DNA from: Acidobacteriaceae bacterium
GTDB taxonomy: Bacteria > Acidobacteriota > Terriglobia > Terriglobales > Acidobacteriaceae
Assembly: GCA_003151335.1 (NCBI GenBank)
Contig: PLXE01000111.1
Span: forward strand, 1 to 48,530
Length of the DNA stretch: 48,530 nucleotides
Direction: 5' to 3'
The notes under the pieces are model-generated. The model did no database searches and was not told the DNA's origin. It was given only the letters and a program-made list of their open reading frames with translations. Below are positions 1-8,094 of this stretch, piece by piece. The position numbers were made by a program, and so were the translations under genes. Position 1 is the stretch's first letter. Each line of letters opens with the position of its first letter.

Positions 1-1
1 C

Positions 2-832
2 ATCAAGCCGCTCTATGGCAGGTTTGATCTCGATATTGCCGAAGCGAACATTCGTGCTCTAGAGCAAAATCCCCCGATTGAGCAGTTGGGTAATCAGATT
101 CGCATCGTATTTTTGAAAGATCCGGCCCTACTAAGAGCTGTCACAATACGCTTTGAGATCGCAACACCACGCGCAACTCAAGTGCGGGCCCATACAGAAT
201 CGGGTGGAATCTCTATCGATGGCATCGCCGGACCAGCCGAGACGGTCACGTCCTCGGGACGGACCGAGATTAGCAATGTCGAAGGTGAACTCAAGGTAAC
301 GGGTCATTCGGGAGCCATCATCATTCGTGATACAGGTGGCCATGTCTCCGTTCACAATGGATCGGGCGGCCTACAGCTTTACGGCATTCACGGAGCCGTC
401 GAAACAGAAACGACAAGCGGGCGAACAGAGATCAGCGATGTTTCAGGTGATATTCGCGCAATGACGCATTCCGCAAGTATCCGTATCGACAAGGCGAAAG
501 GCGCTGTAGAGGCTCACAATACATCAGGAAGCATTGATGCCCTTCAGTCGAGTGGCTCCGTTCATGCCGAGACGACCTCTGGCGCAATCCGAATATCTCA
601 AGTGAGCCCAGCCCCCATTCGCGCTTTGACAAGGTCAGGTGCAATCAAGGTGGAGCTTGCGAGCGGGGGAGGATACCTGCTCGACGCTCAATCGGCCTCT
701 GGAAAGGTCTCAGGCCTGAGTACGAGTACGCTTGCGCGGACGAAAGATGCTCATAGTCTGAAGGGGCAAATCGGATCCGGGGGACCGCTCGTTGATCTGG
801 ACACTCATTCGTCGAAGATCGAGATCGAATAG
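2..832 (+). CDS. DUF4097-like beta-strand repeat protein (5' partial)
   Basis: The reading frame is open from base 2, so the gene enters from the left edge and 276 C-terminal residues are seen. The protein is a run of about 20-residue units rich in Ser, Gly and Thr with recurring TSGRTEIS, HSGAI and TSGSI patterns and alternating hydrophobic residues. This is what DUF4097/adhesin-like right-handed beta-strand repeats look like. No catalytic motif is seen. Such proteins are usually exported or membrane-anchored, and any signal or anchor here would lie in the missing part. A TTG at 86 could serve as a start, but the upstream codons read naturally into the protein, so I prefer a truncated longer gene. 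Function is unknown. Confidence 0.8.
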   Translation: MKPLYGRFDLDIAEANIRALEQNPPIEQLGNQIRIVFLKDPALLRAVTIRFEIATPRATQVRAHTESGGISIDGIAGPAETVTSSGRTEISNVEGELKVTGHSGAIIIRDTGGHVSVHNGSGGLQLYGIHGAVETETTSGRTEISDVSGDIRAMTHSASIRIDKAKGAVEAHNTSGSIDALQSSGSVHAETTSGAIRISQVSPAPIRALTRSGAIKVELASGGGYLLDAQSASGKVSGLSTSTLARTKDAHSLKGQIGSGGPLVDLDTHSSKIEIE

Positions 833-1229
833 CAACGCAGTTGAATCGTTAGAACCACTTCCTGGGCGCATTAGCGGCGGCTAGATCAGCAGCTCGTCAG
901 CAGTTATCATCCGCCCGAGTTCCGCAGTTTGAAACTCCCCAGAAGTCGGCTTCTGGGAAGTCTGCCCCTGACAACCACTGAGATTCTCCCCGAGCGACGC
1001 GCAATACAGAAGTTGGCTGCGTTTTCGGGATTCGTACCGACAAACGCGGTTGTGTCCACGAATGGAGTAGTTCCCGGTTTGTCGACAATCCGGAAGTTGA
1101 AACATCGAGGCTGTTGCGCTACTCCAGCGGACGTCCGCCTGAAAGCTGGCTCTACCCCGTCTGCGCCAGCCCTGAAACCGCTCCAAAATTTCCTCTTTCC
1201 CCCTCCCGTAGTAATCTAATGACAACTAG
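833..1229. other. Intergenic region with hairpin and palindrome, no gene
   Basis: No convincing gene is seen in these 397 bases. An 8-bp perfect hairpin (CCCAGAAG, loop TCGG, CTTCTGGG) lies at 938-957 without a T-run, so it is not a classic terminator. A 12-bp palindrome GCGGACGTCCGC lies at 1127-1138, about 90 bases before the NtrC-type gene, and could be an operator. Open frames here lack ribosome binding sites and family resemblance. Confidence 0.5.
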
Positions 1230-2702
1230 ATGCCCTCGGAAAAAGTGTTAATTGTCGACGATGAGAAGCTGGTTCGTTGGTCGCTCCGGCAAAAGTGCGA
1301 AGAGTGGGGTTATCACGTACTGGAGGCTGACAACGGCTCGGCCGCGTTGCGCGTGGCCCGCAACGAGTCCCCCGACCTCGTGCTGCTCGACGTTCGCCTG
1401 CCCGACTCCAGCGGCATCGAAATCCTGGAGCAACTGAAGAAATCCAACGACGCGCGCGCCATCATCATGATCACCGCCGATCCGCAGCTTGAGGACGTGA
1501 AGACGGCGCTCAAGCTGGGGGCCTACGACTTCGTGGGCAAGCCGCTGGATTTCGACGAACTGGCGGTGGCGGTGAAGAACGCGCTCGAGACCACCCGCCT
1601 GCGTTCCGAGGTTGAGTCACTGCGCGGCGAGGTCCGCCGTCGCGCCGGCTATCACAATGTGATCGGCGTCTCTCAGAAGATGTCCGAGTTGCTGGGTTTC
1701 GTCAGCAAGATCGCCACCAGCGAGGCGACCACCATTCTGGTGCAAGGCGAGAGCGGCACCGGCAAAGATCTCATCGCCAAGGCCATCCATTATCAGAGCC
1801 GCCGCCAGGACAAACCGTTCGTCGCCATCAACTGCTCGGCCATTCCCGAGACCCTGATGGAAGCCGAACTCTTCGGGCACGAGCGCGGCGCTTTCACCGA
1901 TGCTAAGGCCATGAAGAAGGGCCTGTTCGAGATGGCCGATGGCGGCACGCTCTTTCTCGACGAGATTGGTGAGCTGTCGCCGCTGTTGCAGGCCAAGTTG
2001 CTGCGCGTGCTGGAAGACCAGGTCATTCGCCGCGTCGGTGGGGTGCGCGATATGCAGGTCGATGTGCGCGTCATCGCCGCCTCCAACCGCGATCTGGAGC
2101 GGGCGGTCCGCGATGGCCAGTTTCGCCAGGACCTGTATTACCGGCTGGCCATCATCTCCATCTTCCTGCCCACCCTGCGTGAGCGCAAAGACGACGTTCT
2201 GCCGCTGGTGGAATACTTCATCGCCCGCTACAACCGCAAGTTCCGCAAAGCGGTGAAGGGCATCACCGACGAAACTCGCAAGCTGATGCTGAAGTACGAC
2301 TGGCCGGGCAATGTGCGCGAATTGAAGAATGCCGTGGAGCGCGCCATGATTCTGGAAGACCGCGACGAACTTCATCCCGAGTACATGCCGTTCGCCGTGG
2401 CCCAGCAGCAGTCTGCCTATACTGCCTTTGAGCTCTCCTCAGCCAACAACGGCAGCAGCATTGCCGGCAAGCAGTTGCCCGATGGCCGCAGCTTGCCCAA
2501 GCTGGAGATTCCCGAGGGTGGCACTTCGCTGGAAGAGGTGGAGCGCGAGTTGGTGGACATGGCCATGGCGCAAGCTAATGGCAACCAGACCCATGCCGCC
2601 CGCCTGCTCGACATCAGCCGCGACGCGCTGCGCTACAAGCTGAAAAAGTTCGGCCTCATCCGCGCCGAAGAAGACGAGCCGACCACCACTACCACCTCGT
2701 AG
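1230..2702 (+). CDS. NtrC-family sigma-54 dependent response regulator
   Basis: A two-component activator of sigma-54 promoters, 490 residues. Domains in order: receiver (about 5-120) with acidic pair D10/D11, phosphoacceptor D54 in LLDVRLP, T82 and K104; AAA+ domain (about 143-380) with Walker A GESGTGKD at 173-180, sigma-54 contact loop GAFTDA at 220-225 and Walker B LFLDEIGE at 241-248; and a C-terminal Fis-type helix-turn-helix around NQTHAARLLDISRD. The contact loop is GAFTDA rather than the textbook GAFTGA, a variant also found in working activators. No histidine kinase is adjacent, so the partner and target genes are unknown. The gene stands alone and ends in a clear terminator. Confidence 0.95.
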   Translation: MPSEKVLIVDDEKLVRWSLRQKCEEWGYHVLEADNGSAALRVARNESPDLVLLDVRLPDSSGIEILEQLKKSNDARAIIMITADPQLEDVKTALKLGAYDFVGKPLDFDELAVAVKNALETTRLRSEVESLRGEVRRRAGYHNVIGVSQKMSELLGFVSKIATSEATTILVQGESGTGKDLIAKAIHYQSRRQDKPFVAINCSAIPETLMEAELFGHERGAFTDAKAMKKGLFEMADGGTLFLDEIGELSPLLQAKLLRVLEDQVIRRVGGVRDMQVDVRVIAASNRDLERAVRDGQFRQDLYYRLAIISIFLPTLRERKDDVLPLVEYFIARYNRKFRKAVKGITDETRKLMLKYDWPGNVRELKNAVERAMILEDRDELHPEYMPFAVAQQQSAYTAFELSSANNGSSIAGKQLPDGRSLPKLEIPEGGTSLEEVERELVDMAMAQANGNQTHAARLLDISRDALRYKLKKFGLIRAEEDEPTTTTTS

Positions 2703-2792
2703 GGGCACACCCGACCTCCAGGAGCGCTCGACCAATTGCTGGGCCCGAAAAAGAAACCCTGAGAAGAACAATGATCTGCGGAGAAAAATAGG

Positions 2793-2829
2793 AGAGCCCA
2801 AGCCGTTTAGCCTGGGCTCTTCATTTTTC
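2793..2829 (+). terminator. Rho-independent terminator after the NtrC-type gene
   Basis: Stem AGAGCCCA (2793-2800) pairs with TGGGCTCT (2813-2820) around a 12-base loop and is followed by TCATTTTT. It lies about 90 bases after the stop of the response regulator and fits its transcript end. Confidence 0.8.
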
Positions 2830-2932
2830 GCTTGGGTCCGCGGGCCGTGCGTCTAGTTTCTGGCGTGGCCCGCGTTCCGTTCCATTTAAGGTTGAGCGAA
2901 TCTTGTCACCGTCAATCCGCCGCTACATGTCG

Positions 2933-3160
2933 TTACATCATGAGCGCAATGCTCTCCAGCTCTCGTTGGAAGGTCTCCAAACTGCCACCCAGCATTCCCG
3001 CTCTGGCCACCGCACTGCGGGCTTCCTCGGCCGAGACACCATAACCGTGTCCGGCGAGGAACATCTGGATCAGCTCGGCCGCATCCTTCGAGTCAAATCC
3101 CTGGAGCAACTCGCTCCTCAGCGCCGATAGTTCCGGGACGGAAAATTTCTCTGCCATCAT
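2933..3160 (-). CDS. Small conserved-looking hypothetical protein
   Basis: A 75-residue, soluble, acidic, probably helical protein with no recognised motif. It begins Met-Met and is led by a very strong ribosome binding site: on the minus strand GGAGGTGAGGTGA runs directly into ATGATG (site at 3161-3173). That is the main reason to believe the gene. It converges with the NtrC-type gene across the terminator at 2793-2829 and has no operon partner. Heptad-like leucines suggest a helical bundle. Function is unknown. Confidence 0.7.
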   Translation of the reverse strand: MMAEKFSVPELSALRSELLQGFDSKDAAELIQMFLAGHGYGVSAEEARSAVARAGMLGGSLETFQRELESIALMM

Positions 3161-3565
3161 TCACCTCACCTCCGACCCCTTACGGGCGTTGCTACCTTAG
3201 ACGGATTAGACAGCTATTAAGTTGCAAGCAATCCGAGTGCCGAACTTGATAACCCGCCAGCCCTTGGGCCCGCTTTTTGTATGAATCCAACCCCTTCATG
3301 CCGCAATAGTTGCAGGTTGCCCTCCCGAAAAGGGTGCGGGGTTCCCATTTCTGCCACAAAAATGAGATGCACGGCATCCCGCCGCTGCAAGAATTTGCGC
3401 AGACGGGGAGGGGAAATACTCTTTGTAACCCTTGTGGTGAGTACTATTTCGGGAAAACTGAGCAATCTCTACCACTGCGTAAGCCTCTTTCGGGCTTAGG
3501 GTTCCGGCCGTACGGGACCCAGAGCACTCCATCTGCGGCTAAGAAACTCGCTCACCCTGGGAGGT
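3161..3565. other. Intergenic region without a recognisable gene
   Basis: About 400 bases between the small hypothetical gene and the Trm112-like gene. Several short frames overlap on both strands (about 3192-3532), but none has a ribosome binding site or looks like a known family. The base pattern suggests a decayed or dispersed intergenic sequence, which cannot be shown from one copy. Confidence 0.4.
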
Positions 3566-3739
3566 TCAAAGCTGCTCGATGGTGGCTTCCGGTTCCAGCA
3601 GAATTGGAATGCCATTGCGAATGGGATAAACGCGCTTGCACTCGTTGCACTTCAGGCTGTCTTCGCCGCGCAGCACCAGCGGCTTGCGGCAAACCGGACA
3701 GGCGAGGATTTCCAGCAGGTCTGGGCTGATCATGACCAT
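3566..3739 (-). CDS. Trm112/YcaR-family zinc-ribbon protein
   Basis: A 57-residue protein of the Trm112p-like (UPF0434/YcaR) family. It opens MVMISPDLLEILACPVC, continues with LKCNEC and ends with a PIRNGIPILL segment, all typical of the family. The CPVC and CNEC pairs would form one zinc-ribbon site. I start at 3739, where GAGG lies about 10 bases upstream; the frame continues 14 codons further up, but those residues do not fit the family. Bacterial members are small accessory proteins of uncertain role, and eukaryotic Trm112 activates methyltransferases. The gene is divergent from sppA with about 100 bases between. Confidence 0.9.
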   Translation of the reverse strand: MVMISPDLLEILACPVCRKPLVLRGEDSLKCNECKRVYPIRNGIPILLEPEATIEQL

Positions 3740-3843
3740 CGATTCTAGCAGCCTCGGCTGGTCCGCGATCAACCGCCCCAATTGCTTCCGACCGCTCCGG
3801 CGGATGTCCTGCGCTCCGTTCTGCTAAACTTTACTCTTCCCCT

Positions 3844-4755
3844 ATGACGGAACAATCGCGTTCTCGCGTGTTTCTCTGGGTCCTGCTGGGTGGCGGGGCC
3901 TTCTTCCTATTCTTCATTGGCATCTTCGCATTGGTTTACTTCACGGTGCGCTCGCAGCAGAAGACAACCTTCAGCGGCTTCGGTGACAAGATCGCCGTAG
4001 TTGATTTGGAGGGCGTCATCCTCAGTCCAAAGGATACGGTCGAGCAGCTCAAGAAGTTTGCCGACGACGGTTCGGTAAAAGCCATCGTCCTGCATGTGAA
4101 CTCTCCCGGCGGAGGGGCGGCAGCCTCGGAAGAAATCTATCGCGAGGTGCTGCGCATACGCGACGAGAAGAAGAAACCGATTGTGGCGTCCATCGAGACG
4201 GTGGGCGCCAGCGGCGCCTATTACGTGTCTTCGGCGACCAGCAAAATCTTCGCCGATCAGGCCAGCATCGTCGGCTCCATCGGCGTGATCGCCGAATGGT
4301 ACAACTACGAAGAGCTGATCAAGTGGGCCAAGCTGAAGGCCATCACGCTGAAGGCGGGCGAATTCAAGGACACGGGATCGCCCACGCGCGACATGACCCC
4401 GGCCGAGCGCGCCTACCTGCAGTCGCTGATCGACAACATGCACACCCAGTTCATCCACAACGTGGCCACCGGACGGCACCTGAAGGACGACCAGGTGCAG
4501 GAGCTGGCCAACGGCAAGGTTTGGACGGGAGAGCAGGCGCTGCCGCTGAAACTGGTGGACCAGATTGGCGACTTCCGCACAGCCATTGCAGACACCGCGA
4601 AATCGGTCGGCATTAAGGGCGAGCCCACGCTGGTGCGCCCCGAAAAAGAGCACAAGACCGTGCTCGACCTGCTCTTCGGGGATGTTTCCGAATACCTGCC
4701 CAGCCGGGCGAAATTGATGGAAACCAACGTCGGGTTCTATTACCTTTGGAAGTAA
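3844..4755 (+). CDS. sppA: Signal peptide peptidase SppA (S49, short type)
   Basis: A membrane-anchored serine protease that degrades signal peptides left after secretion. At 303 residues it matches the short 36-kDa form with one protease domain. One transmembrane helix is seen at about 9-33, so the active site faces outward. The catalytic serine is S123 in GASGAYY and the general-base lysine is K175 in GEFKDTGSP. The 52-residue spacing equals that of the Bacillus subtilis Ser/Lys dyad. The oxyanion segment NSPGGG is at 86-91. An HU/IHF gene follows 129 bases downstream on the same strand. Confidence 0.95.
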   Translation: MTEQSRSRVFLWVLLGGGAFFLFFIGIFALVYFTVRSQQKTTFSGFGDKIAVVDLEGVILSPKDTVEQLKKFADDGSVKAIVLHVNSPGGGAAASEEIYREVLRIRDEKKKPIVASIETVGASGAYYVSSATSKIFADQASIVGSIGVIAEWYNYEELIKWAKLKAITLKAGEFKDTGSPTRDMTPAERAYLQSLIDNMHTQFIHNVATGRHLKDDQVQELANGKVWTGEQALPLKLVDQIGDFRTAIADTAKSVGIKGEPTLVRPEKEHKTVLDLLFGDVSEYLPSRAKLMETNVGFYYLWK

Positions 4756-4884
4756 GCGGTCCTGTCGTCTATGAAAACTTGGAAGTGCAACGAAAACTTA
4801 GGCTTGCCAAGCCCGCGACAAATCTGAGAGTATCCGTGGTGCGGGCTGGACAAGCGATTGGTTTCGCGATAAGGGGCGTGCGAG

Positions 4885-5220
4885 ATGACCAAGGCAGACT
4901 TGATCGATGAAGTTTCCCGGCTGGCCGAGCTCACTCGGAAGGACAGCGAGGTCATTGTAGAGACCATCTTCGAGAGCGTGGTGCGTTCGTTGCGCGCCGG
5001 CGACAAGATCGAGATCCGGGGATTCGGCAGCTTCCGCACACGCCAACGTAAATCCCGCGTGGGTCGCAATCCCAAGACCGGAGAGCGCGTCGAGGTCCCC
5101 GCCAAGAAGATTCCGTTCTTCAAGCCCAGCAAAGAGCTGAAGGACATGGTCAACAGCTACGTCGAGCAGCGCCCCCACGTGCAGGCCGCCGCGGAAGGCC
5201 TCCCCGAGCCGCAAGCATAA
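4885..5220 (+). CDS. HU/IHF-family DNA-binding protein
   Basis: A 111-residue histone-like protein that bends DNA as a dimer. It has the family layout: helical N-terminus MTKADLIDEVS, the turn IEIRGFGSF, the DNA-contacting arm signature GRNPKTGE around residues 60-67, then IPFFKPSKELK. The final 17 or so residues (after KDMVNSYV) form a short family-foreign tail rich in Ala, Glu and Pro. The sequence resembles the IHF-beta/HU group, and I cannot assign HU or IHF firmly. It follows sppA on the same strand at 129 bases and may have its own promoter. Confidence 0.93.
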   Translation: MTKADLIDEVSRLAELTRKDSEVIVETIFESVVRSLRAGDKIEIRGFGSFRTRQRKSRVGRNPKTGERVEVPAKKIPFFKPSKELKDMVNSYVEQRPHVQAAAEGLPEPQA

Positions 5221-5361
5221 ATCCTCGCTGAAAAATTCAAGATTGCATTGTTTTGAAAGGGCGCACGTTCAAAACCCGTCCTGCGACCGCCGAGGCTGCG
5301 CCGTTGCTAGGGCCATCTTGGCCCACTCTCTGCGATTTTGTTGATTGCCGTGACAGGGCTC

Positions 5362-6249
5362 CTATTCCAGAACACTTCCGTTCTCGCATCCGACCAGGGC
5401 GTGGATATCGGGGATGTAAATAGAACAACTCACGGTGTGTCCTTGGTGCTTGAACACGTCGAGGTAATCAATCACGGCCACGGCGTACAGAAATTTAGTC
5501 CCGGCGTTGATGGCATTAAATTCATCGCTGTTGAGAAGCCTATTCCTGTTGCCGTCCAGCCACGCTTCGTTAGGGCGGGAATTGGGCTGTTGTGCGCCGA
5601 GGAATGTGGTGCTGAACGGAGTCCTGGAGTCGGACGGGGCCTTGCCAATGGCGGTCAACTTAACTAATTTTCTGTCAGTGATGAAGACCTGAAAGGCGAA
5701 GTGGATGTCTGTGGCTGGTGTCGGCCCAGAATTCTTGATGGTCAATATCGCCCTAACTGGATGATTCGGCTGAAGGGGTTCAGGAATATTAAAGTCGTAA
5801 GTCGTGAGGTAGGCTCGCTGACTAACGTGTACTTGCTCTACGGTTATTCCGAGGCCGTCTCTTGCCGTTTTAGCAGCGCTCTCCGCAGCATTGGCCGCTT
5901 TTCTGTTGGCACAGTACATAAGGATGGTTACGAACGTATAGGCGACGAGAGCCCAAAGCGTGAGCCTCGCCCAAAAAAGCTGTTTATTGTCATGGGTGGT
6001 GCGCTCCTCATGTTCGGCTTCGTACTTAGTTCCAAGATTCTGAGAAAGGTCTATTTCGACCCCGCCACGGATGGAAACATTACAGTTTTTGGGGTGTCCC
6101 TCTCCGCCTTGATGATTGTTGGGGGGTTGGCGATTTTGTGTGGATTTGGGGTTGCGCCGTGACATAGTGGCATCAGGTGGAACATGAAAGCAGAATACAA
6201 AGAAGGCCCAGAAGCAAGGAAAAACTTCGAGCGGGCTTGTTCCGCTCAA
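5362..6249 (-). CDS. Hypothetical protein with one membrane helix
   Basis: A 295-residue protein of unknown function. A transmembrane helix is clear at about 90-112 (LFWARLTLWALVAYTFVTIL), followed by an Ala-rich coiled-coil-like stretch with repeated AA-ES-A spacing and then a beta-rich C-terminal part (TIKNSGPTPATDI) that looks like an extracellular sandwich. Two starts compete. TTG at 6249 has GGGAGG seven bases upstream; ATG at 6165 (MSRRN) lacks a good site but skips an unusual hydrophobic N-terminus. Base composition is lower in GC than the flanking genes, which hints at acquisition. A frame on the opposite strand (5701-6162) is judged a shadow because it lacks this domain logic. Confidence 0.7.
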   Translation of the reverse strand: MSGTSPLEVFPCFWAFFVFCFHVPPDATMSRRNPKSTQNRQPPNNHQGGEGHPKNCNVSIRGGVEIDLSQNLGTKYEAEHEERTTHDNKQLFWARLTLWALVAYTFVTILMYCANRKAANAAESAAKTARDGLGITVEQVHVSQRAYLTTYDFNIPEPLQPNHPVRAILTIKNSGPTPATDIHFAFQVFITDRKLVKLTAIGKAPSDSRTPFSTTFLGAQQPNSRPNEAWLDGNRNRLLNSDEFNAINAGTKFLYAVAVIDYLDVFKHQGHTVSCSIYIPDIHALVGCENGSVLE

Positions 6250-6292
6250 CGGCAGAACCTCCCGCTTACATCATGCGCTTTAGCGGCGAGTC

Positions 6293-8089
6293 GTGATGCC
6301 TCCCCCTCGGGTTTATGATGACGGCATCACCGAGATGCAGTTGAGCCATCGACAATCTATTGTGTCCTGTAAACAGCAGTCTCCTACCTGTTGCTGCGCC
6401 AACCTGAGCCTCTGCCGGCCTGCGCTGCTGGGCAGGCGACGGTCCCTGCTGTGGCTTGTCTTCAGTTGGAGTTTGACTTTGAGTTTGATCTGGTGGGCCG
6501 TCTTGAGCGGAACCGCGATTGCGCAGATGTCTGCATCGCACTCGGCCACAAGCGACGCCAGCTTTACGCTGAGTGGCTCGGTCATAAACTCCGTCACTGG
6601 CGAGTCCGTTGGACACGCGCTGGTCCGGATAGCGGGCAGTTCGCAACGCACGGTTTTTTCTGACGGCGAAGGGCACTTCCAGTTTGAGGGGCTGACGGCC
6701 GGAAGGGTGATGCTCACCGCGCAGAAGCCGGGCTACTTCAGCCAGCAGGAGTTCAGAGGCAGCGCCAACAAGCTGGTGAACGTCGGTCCCGGCACCGACT
6801 CGACTGTGCTGAAGCTCACTCCGCAAAGTGCGATCTCGGGCCGGGTCACGGACGCCACGGGCCAGCCAATCGAGCATGTGCCGGTCCATTTGACGGCCAA
6901 GGCGGTGCGTGACGGCCGCAAACATTGGGAGGCGCGGGGTCAGCAGCAGACCGATGAAGATGGCCGATATCGCTTCGCCAACTTGATGCCGGGGACGTAC
7001 TACCTCGCCGCTGGACCCGCTCGGGATGAAACCCGCATTCTGCCCGGAGCCGAGAAGCCCAAGACCGGCTATCCCAGCATGTATTACGCAGGGGTGCCCG
7101 ATTTGGCGTCAGCGTCGCCGATTCAGCTTGCCGCAGGCCAGCACGCACAGGCCGATTTCTCCATGACCGCAGGCCCGGTGTACCACGTCTCCGGCAGCGT
7201 CAGCGGCCATCCTCCGCAGCAGGGCGTGGGATTTCAATTCTTGAGCCAGTCGGGCGATGACTTGTCCCTCCCCATCAAATTCAACATGGAAGCCGGACGC
7301 TTTGATGTGGACAGCGTACCCCTGGGCAGTTACGTAGTGAAGGCATTTTCCCAGGCAGGCCCGGACCAGCCACTTCGCGGGGAATTGCACCTGAACGTCG
7401 TTGCCAGCGTCGAGAACCTGCACCTGGTTCTCGGACCGGCCATCTCCATTCCGGTGGTTGTGCGGATGGAGTCGCGAGCGTCTTCGAACCAAGGTACTGC
7501 GGCGGAAGGAATTCAGCCTGCGCCGATCGCCGTGCGTTTGATTTCCTCGGAGCCGACCACTGCGGAATCCTACTCGACCGCCGTACGCGGCAGCGCGGGA
7601 GCCTATTCTTTGGCGCTGCAGAACGTGGAGTCGGGGAAGTATTCGGTTGATCTGATAGCGCACGGCGGGTGGTACGTGCAGTCTGCCCAGTATGGACAGA
7701 CGAACTTGCTCAATGACGATCTCGCCATTGCATCGGCGGGACAAAGCTATGCCATGGAAATCGTCTTGCGCGACGATGGCGCGACCCTGACGGGAACGGT
7801 GAAATCCCCTGATGGAACGGCGGCCCAAGCAACCGTGGTGGCGGTGCCCGAACCGGCTTCCAAGGTGGCCGCCAAGGTCGCGTACTCGTTTGCACAGAAC
7901 GGCTTCACCTTCAGTGGGCTTGCTCCCGGCGAGTATCTGGTTTACGCCTTCGACTATGCCGAGGGCATTGAGTATTCCAATCCTGATGTCCTGCAAACTT
8001 ATGCGTCGCAAGCCGCGCACGTCGCCCTGGCGGCAAATCAGAAGACGCAAGTCGCGCTCGATCTGATACGCACCGGGGATGGAGACTGA
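6293..8089 (+). CDS. Secreted carboxypeptidase-regulatory-like domain protein (first of pair)
   Basis: A large secreted protein of Ig-like beta-sandwich repeats (carboxypeptidase D regulatory-like fold). Typical cores are seen: SGSVINSVTGESVGHALV, then a SDGEGHFQFEGL core, then SGRVTDATGQPIEHVPV with DEDGRYRFANLMPGTYYL, and a later TLTGTVKSPDGT copy. These domains bind no metal and have no protease site; they are structural or binding modules. A hydrophobic segment around residues 50-78 ending AIAQ looks like a signal peptide behind a long N-region, so the true start may be ATG at 6335 or later rather than GTG at 6293. The next gene starts five bases after the stop and encodes a paralogue. 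Confidence 0.85.
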   Translation: MMPPPRVYDDGITEMQLSHRQSIVSCKQQSPTCCCANLSLCRPALLGRRRSLLWLVFSWSLTLSLIWWAVLSGTAIAQMSASHSATSDASFTLSGSVINSVTGESVGHALVRIAGSSQRTVFSDGEGHFQFEGLTAGRVMLTAQKPGYFSQQEFRGSANKLVNVGPGTDSTVLKLTPQSAISGRVTDATGQPIEHVPVHLTAKAVRDGRKHWEARGQQQTDEDGRYRFANLMPGTYYLAAGPARDETRILPGAEKPKTGYPSMYYAGVPDLASASPIQLAAGQHAQADFSMTAGPVYHVSGSVSGHPPQQGVGFQFLSQSGDDLSLPIKFNMEAGRFDVDSVPLGSYVVKAFSQAGPDQPLRGELHLNVVASVENLHLVLGPAISIPVVVRMESRASSNQGTAAEGIQPAPIAVRLISSEPTTAESYSTAVRGSAGAYSLALQNVESGKYSVDLIAHGGWYVQSAQYGQTNLLNDDLAIASAGQSYAMEIVLRDDGATLTGTVKSPDGTAAQATVVAVPEPASKVAAKVAYSFAQNGFTFSGLAPGEYLVYAFDYAEGIEYSNPDVLQTYASQAAHVALAANQKTQVALDLIRTGDGD

Positions 8090-8094
8090 CTCGA

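Noticed and set aside
929-1219. A 96-codon plus-strand frame in the first gap
   Set aside because: It has no ribosome site and no protein-like pattern.
5701-6162. A plus-strand frame of 153 codons inside the membrane-protein gene
   Set aside because: The minus strand carries the transmembrane helix, coiled-coil pattern and a good ribosome site.
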